Positions 1 through 6,200 of a stretch of DNA of 7,090 nt are shown one piece after another; position 1 is the stretch's first letter; the number at the start of each line of letters is the position of its first letter. Made by a program: the position numbers and the translations under genes. The stretch comes from Paracoccaceae bacterium (GTDB lineage: Bacteria > Pseudomonadota > Alphaproteobacteria > Rhodobacterales > Rhodobacteraceae). The notes under the pieces were generated by a model, which saw only the letters and a program-made list of their open reading frames with translations, had not been told where the DNA came from and searched no databases. Where the stretch lies: NCBI GenBank assembly GCA_007128865.1, contig SKWP01000094.1:1-7090 (forward strand), in the 5' to 3' direction.

Positions 1-256
1 CGGTGGCGTAGTCGAACAGGCTGATCTCAAGCGCGTCGGGGGCGCGGCCGGCGTCCTGCCCCAGAACGATATCCGACAGGGTCAGGCGGATTCGGGTGGC
101 CGCGTCGGGCACCAGAAAGCCCTGCGACAGGCCGGTAAAGCTGCCGTCGCCAACCTCGCGCAAGAGCGCGCCATCGGCGGTCGCCTCGACCGTGCCGGTG
201 GTTGCCCAGCCCGACAGGCCGGCGGCGAAATCGGCATTCTCGAACCCGGTGTTGAC
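1..256 (-). other. Start of a second galactose-binding-like beta-sandwich module (residues 2279-2363, cut by window end)
   Basis: The segment begins with 'VNTGFENADFAAGLSGWATT' (N2280), the classic 'N.GFE.GDF.GW...G' opening of jelly-roll modules. It continues with 'LREVGDGSFTGLSQGFLVPD', 'TRIRLTLSDIVLGQDAG' and 'PDALEISLFDYAT' before the window ends. The pattern 'S.LSQ.F.VP' then 'L.L' then 'PDA.E.SL.D' is common in secreted bacterial modules next to protease or Ig-like domains. The module is incomplete here. Confidence 0.6.
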
Positions 257-3200
257 AGGCAGCGCGCCCATCGCCTGCAGTGCGACGTGATGCTGCGTGC
301 CCGGCCCGCGCGGCAGGGCGGCAAGGGCTGCGATGTCGTCGTCGGTGATGACCCTGCGAATGCCGGGCTGGATTGTCTCGGTCATCATCCGTTCGGCCCC
401 GGCGGCTGCGGGCACGTCGGGCAGGCCCAGCAGATGGCCCATCTCGTGGGTCAGCACCGTAAGCAGGTCGATCGCGCCGGCTGCGGGACCGACAAGCGCG
501 ACCTTGTGGCCATCGATTGTCGCGCCGAGGAATTCCACCGAATCCGCGGGCGTTTCATCGATGAACCATCCATGGCCGGCGGCCGTGGCATCAAGCGTGA
601 TGCGCCCGTCTCCGGCCAGCGCCAAGAGCGAGCCGTCAAGGTTTGCGACCTCCAGTTCCAGATCTTCCAGCGATTCGATCTCGCCCGCTGACAGAAGGCC
701 GGTGCCGGCCCAGGCGGCGAGCGCGGCGCGCAGGAGCGGCCTTGCGCTGTCGGGGCCGATGGGAAGCGCCTCGCCCGTGCCCGCGATGACCTGAAGCGGC
801 TGCCCGGCGCCCGGCTGGGCGGCGGCAAGCGCGATGTTGTCGAGCAGGTAAAGCTGGCTGATCGACTGCGCCACGGCTGCTTCGGGGCGCAGTGACTGGG
901 CCAGAAAGGTGCGGATGTCCTGAAATTCCGGCCCGGGCGGCGGGGCGAGGTCGAAATCATGCTCGTCGCCTTCCAGCCCGGTATTGGCGAGGATGATCGT
1001 CACCATCCGGCCCTTCAGATGATCGGGCACCTCGACCGCATGGGTGGTCTGGCGCAACACCCCTTGCGGAAAGCTGACCCGCTCGTGATGCAGCACCCCG
1101 CTATCGGTGGGCGCGCTGACGGTGCGCACATCGGTTCCGGGCTCCACGAAATACACATCGACCCCGGCATCGGGCGTCATCACCAGCGGCGCGCGGGTGT
1201 CGAAGGTCAGGTAATTCGCGCCGGTCTGGGGGATCCACAGCCGGTTGTGGGCAATGCGGTCGAATTTCGCGATGTCGCGGATCACGTCATCGACGAAATC
1301 GGCCAGTACACCCTCGGGAAGCAGGCTGCGCGCAACGATCGAAAGCACCTCCTGCCCGCCCATCAGCAGCGCGAAGTCGCTGGCGGTGATCGCGTCAAGC
1401 TGTTCGGCGAAGAGCGCATCGAAGGCGGCCGAGAAATAGCTCTGGAACTGCTCGACCGAGGCGCTGCCGCTGCTTGCGGCGGCGATCAGGCCGCCGACGC
1501 TGACATCGGCATCTTCGGCAAACCGTTCACCCTCGGGCATGTTGGCTAGGATCGTCTGCTTCAGCCCGAGATTGACGATCAGCGAATCGATCTGCTTCAG
1601 CACACCCAACTGAAATGCGGCCCGTTGCGAAATCTCGCTCTCGTCGTCCAGAAGCTGCTCTTCGATCCATTCGCGCGAGGCGGTGCTCTTGTTCGGCATC
1701 GACTCCAGCAGCGATTCGATCTGCGCATTCTTGATGACCTTGTCGACCATCGCGCCGGCATAGGCGTCGAAAGCCTGCTTGAGGATCGGTCGGGCGATGG
1801 CGAGCGGGTTGGTTTCCAGCACGAACAACCCGGCCAGATCGGTGGCCAGATCGATGCCGAATTCGCGGATGCCGAATTCGAAGCCATAACCGCCGTGGAA
1901 GGAATAGCCGGGCAGTTGATAGGAGAACGGGAAGCGGCCGAAGCCCGAGGCCTTGCCCGACAGGATCGAGCGCGATTCGCGTTCCTTTGCGAGCGTCTTG
2001 TCCAGTTCGACCTGAACGGCGCCGATTTCCTCGACCTTCTCGCGTGCAAGGGATTCGCGCAGCGCCTGCGGGATGTCGCGGTCTTCGAGGATATCGCGCC
2101 GTTCCTGCATCAGGTTGGCCTTGCGGCCCTCCAGAAACTGCGCCTGGTCGGACAGGATGCCGAGGAAATCATCGATCTTGACCTGACTGAGCAGCATGGC
2201 GGCCAGCGATTGCTTGGTGCCCAGTTCGAAATCGCCGTTGAAGATGCTCGGGGGCGCGGTCACGTCGCCGCCCGCGGGCGGAGTGCCTGCGCCCGCCGCC
2301 GGTCGATGACTGTCACCGCCCCCGGCCCAGGAATAGAACCAGCCGGTGCCGGTGCCCTCGCGCAGGAAGCCCGGCAGCGCCGCGCCCGGATTGGTGGCCA
2401 CACGGCCGGTCACGGCGGCGTTGGCAGGGCCGGAATTCAGGTCTAGCGGGGCAACCGCATACCAGCCGCGGGCGTCATGGCGTTCAAGCTGCTCGAAGGT
2501 GTAGCCCAGAACCTCGACCGTCTGGCCGACCTTGGCGTTGCTGCGCCAGATGTCGGTGCCAAGGAAGGCCGTGATGCCGGTATGGGCGGTGCCGGCATAC
2601 CACGCCAGCGCCCGGGCCGAAGGCCCGCCCAGCCCGGTGCTGAAGGGCAGCGTCAGGCCCCCGATTTCAAGAAAATCGTCCCTACCGAAGCCCGAGGCAT
2701 GTTGTGTCAGGTCCAGGTTCAGGTCGAAATCATCCAGTTCCCGGCCGTTCATCGAAAAGGTGAAGCCCAGGCCGAACGGGTCGTTCCCGGTGGCCGCGGC
2801 AGTCTGGAAGTAATTGTCGGCAAAGCCGATGTTCGACCAGCGCACGATCTCGGGGTCGTCGAACTTGCCGAATTCGATGGTCGAGATCTTGATGCCGAAG
2901 CGGTCTGCGGTCTTGATCACCTTGTCCAGCGCCTTGGACAGCGCGCGCTGCTTGATCACCATCGAAGCGGCCGCGGCCGCGCCTGCCACATTGCCCGAGG
3001 CGCCGAAGGCGAGCGTTGCCACCGTATTCACCGCCGTCAGCGCGTCGTTGATCGTCTTGGTAAAGGTGACAAGGCTTTGCAGCGGAATGTTGAGACTGTC
3101 CTGTCCCTTGTCGTGGGGGTCTATGGTGGTCTTGTGGATGCCGGTAATGTCGGGGCGGTGGAAACCCAGCCGTTTGATGATCTCGCTGTTGACCACGGCG

Positions 3201-6200
3201 CCGCGGTCCTGCCCGACGAAATGGAGCGGCGATTGCAGCAGCGCACCGCCGGTGTCGGCGTCAAGCTGCATCAGCGCGGCGAAGGTGGCATCGGCCGCGG
3301 CCTCAGAAAAGCCGCTGTCGGTGATGTTGCTTTCCCGCGCCCAGTCGGTCAGCAGCGTCACCGCCTCGCCCGGGCGCAGGGCCGAGGCGCCGGATTCGCC
3401 CGTCAGCAGGTTGACCCATTCGCCACTGCGCTTGTCGTAATGCAGCACCACGCCGCCGCCGGCGGCGCGGTTGATCAGTTCCCCCAGGGCGGCGAATTCG
3501 GCCGGCGTGTCAAAGCGGCCGTCGCCGAAATCCAGCCGGAAATCGTCAGGCCAGAACTGCGCGCCATGGGTCAGCAGCGTGACCGGGCCGAATTCGGTAT
3601 CTGTCGGCCGGGCGGCGGTTTCGAAGGTCTCGCTGCCGCGCGCGCCGGTAGCAGGCACCTCCACCCCCCAGAAGAAGTTCTGCCCAGCCGTCAGCGCCTC
3701 CAGATAATTCGGGTCGAAGGTCACCTCGACGCGCGAGATATCCTCCAGCCGGCCGGTTTCGATCAGGCTGCCGTCGGCGGTCACGACATAGCCGTGGCCG
3801 CGCAACAGCCCTGCGCCCGGCGTCGTGAATATTCGGCCCCGGTTCAGGTCGTCGGCAAAGGCGTCGCGGGCCTCGGGCGTGTCGAATTCGCTCTTGCGCG
3901 AGGGGTCGTCAGGGAAAAGGCCCATGCCGCGCGGCAGGGTCGAGACATAGAGCTTCGACACAGCGGGCATCCGCACGCCCGTGGTCGCGCCGATCCGGTC
4001 CGGGGCCTCGAAGCTCCATGACAGCGTCAGTTCCCCCTGCCCATCGCCGAAGGTCACCACCTGGTCGAGCACCGGATCAAGAAACAGCGAGCCGTGAGGC
4101 TGAACATCGATGAAGCGGCTCATCGTCGTGATGTCGAGCGGGCGCAGGTTGACAGGGGTGCCGGTGTCGCGGCGCGCGTCGTCCAGCGGCACGGTGCGGT
4201 TCATGTCGCCGCCGCCCTCGGCCCGGCGTATCAGTTCGTCCACATCGAACACCAGCACGTTGCCGGTGTTGCCATAGGCGACATAAAGCTTGTCCGCATC
4301 GCCGCTGAGTGCCGCGCGTTCCAGATACGCGCCGGGAATAGGCGTGGTGGCGCCCAGATACTGCGCCCCGCCGCCCGGCACCTCGGCCGAGGAGAACAGC
4401 GACAGCGGATCGCGGATCACCCCGATCTTGGCGCCCACCTGCACCGAATTCTCGACCGCGGATTGCTGGTTGCTGTCGCGCAGGAACCGTTTGCCCCGGT
4501 CGACGATGAAGCCATAGGTCATGTCGGGCAGGAACACGATATCGCCGGCGCGCTGGATCTCAAGGTCGAAGGCGGTGCCGCTGGTGCGGTTGAAGAGCGC
4601 GTAGTTGCTGTAGACTTCGGCCGGGTTCAGGGCGAGGCCAGGCGGCAGCGAGCCCGGGGCAGCTTGCCGGTCCTGCCGGTCGGCCAGAACCTGCGGCTGC
4701 GAGGCCATGACATTCTCGACGCTGACAAGAAAGCTGTCGGCGCGGTTGTCGCGGATGATGATCTGCTTGAGGCCGTTGACATGATCATGCTCTGCCAGAA
4801 CCACCATCCGGTCGGCACGGGGGGTGCCGATGATCCGGCGCGGGTCGCCGCCGAGCACGATGGCACCCCCCGACGTCTCGAAGGACTGGAAGGTTCGCGA
4901 ACCGGTCTGTTGCGGTGTGGCGTTGATCGCGATGCGTTCGCCATAGGCCACGGGAACATCGTCGGGATCGCGTGTCAGATCCGCCTGATCGACGTTGATG
5001 ACATGGATCGCGGCCCTGTCCGCCGGATTGCCGTTGGCGCTGGAATCGGCATCGGGCACCACGACGAACAGCCGCGTGCCGTCGGCGCTGACGGCAAGGC
5101 TGTCGATCTGGCCGCCAAGCCCGGCGTCCAGCAGGAATTGCGTCAGCCATGTATCGGCGACGGGCAGTTGCGCGGGCAGGGCGCGCGGTTCGAGGAAATG
5201 CGACGAACCGGGCTTGAGGTCCATCTGCCAGATGCGGTCGCGCGCGGCGATGAACAGCCGGTCGCCTTCGGGCGAGAGCGTCATGGCCGAGACCCCGCCG
5301 CCGGGGATCTGCACGCGGCCCGAAAGCGGCTGCAACCCGCCCGCCGATGACCAGCGCATCATCGAGGCGTCGAGCACGAAGATACCGTCGCCAGTCTGTG
5401 CGAAGACCAGCGCCAGATCGCGCGAGGCGATCAGATCGCGCACGATGCCGCCCTGACCTTCGTGGAACGGGATGAACAGGACTGTCCTGTCTTCGCCATC
5501 TTCCCCCGGGATGCGCGTATCGACCACCGTCAACCCGAACTGGCCGTCACGGGCATCGGCGACAAAGCCGTAACCGCCCTCGTTGCGCACCTGCACCGGG
5601 TTGGAGCCGATGAAGGGTGTGCCATCAGGCCACGGTTCGCCCGGGTTGACGCTGGCATTCAGGGCCGGGCGTTCGACGATGAAGCTGGCATAGGGCAGGA
5701 TCAGCGAGCGCGGAACATCGAAGGTGATCGAATTGGTGAACCGGAACCCGGTATCGCCGCCCGCCGTGATCGAGACATTTGCGAATTCGTCGCCGTAGAT
5801 GAACCGTTCCTGCTCGCCATAGATCACGCGGATGCGGGCGCTGCGCAGGTCGTCCTCGCCAAAGCTGCCTTCGGTTTCCAGCGCGTCCTCATTGGCGAAA
5901 AGCGTGCCGGTCAGGGTCAGCCGGGTGGGCAGGTTCGGGCGGTCGAAATCCACCGCGATGTCGCGGATCATGGGGCTGGTCTGCGCCTGCGCGGTCTGGG
6001 CCGGCACAAGTCCGCTGTCCACATAATCGGGGAATTCGCCCTCGGCCGGGCGGATGCGGAAACTGTCGGTTTCCAGCGTGCCATCGAGTTCCACCTCGAG
6101 GCTGGCGCGCGGCCCGTCTTCGGTAAAGCCTGCGACCTCGTAATAGGCTTCGAGATTGGCGCGCTCCATCGTGCGCGGGGCCAGCAGAAAGGCATGCGAC

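Larger units (their letters stand above)
827..2239 (-). other. Beta-sandwich (galactose-binding-like) module split by helical insertions (residues 1618-2088)
   Basis: The module opens with 'NGDFELGTKQS' (N1618). It resumes with 'RFPFSYQLPGYSFHGGYGF' (F1731 begins FHGG), continues with 'HNRLWIPQTGANYLTFDTRA' (H1948) and 'VEVPDHLKGRMVTIILANTG', and closes with 'YLLDNIALA' (2081-2089). 'NGDFE', 'PG..FHGG', 'HNRLWIP' and 'LDNI' are the usual stations of jelly-roll or galactose-binding-like modules, which often bind carbohydrate. Such a module usually takes about 150 residues; here it spans about 470. The excess comes from a charged coiled coil (1646-1711) and a long mostly helical piece (1762-1946). 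Ligand is unknown. Confidence 0.55.

Noticed and set aside
297..794. Ser/Ala/Pro-rich open frames on the plus strand in a different register (also 2814-3440 and 6156-6908)
   Set aside because: Their low-complexity Ser/Ala/Pro/Arg composition is typical of a GC-rich gene read in the wrong frame. They overlap the metalloprotease, hydrolase and N-terminal domains of the real gene.
451..960. Minus-strand ORFs in other registers (also 82-324, 1597-2049, 4627-4959, 4785-5150, 5968-6243 and 6430-6822)
   Set aside because: They lie out of frame within the giant ORF, are Arg/Ser/Pro-rich, and show no family motifs.
2945..2990. GC-rich near-palindromic stretch (gcggccgcggccgc) as a possible terminator or recombination site
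   Set aside because: It encodes an Ala run (GAAAAAS) in the giant ORF, has no following T-tract, and is explained by repeated GCC/GCG alanine codons.
3085..3125. Possible alternative active-site Asp at D1327 in 'TTIDPHD'
   Set aside because: Both Asp residues are candidates, but the first (D1324, before Pro) matches the acid position I recall for this domain type. The second was not called as a separate feature.
2477..4021. A 514-codon open frame on the plus strand, with similar long plus-strand frames at 287-691, 959-1549, 1625-2446 and 4094-5350
   Set aside because: All these frames share triplet boundaries with the minus-strand gene, so their stop codons would need TTA, CTA or TCA codons in the sense strand, which are rare in a GC-rich genome. 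Their translations show no recognisable domain, while the minus frame shows many. They are antisense shadows.
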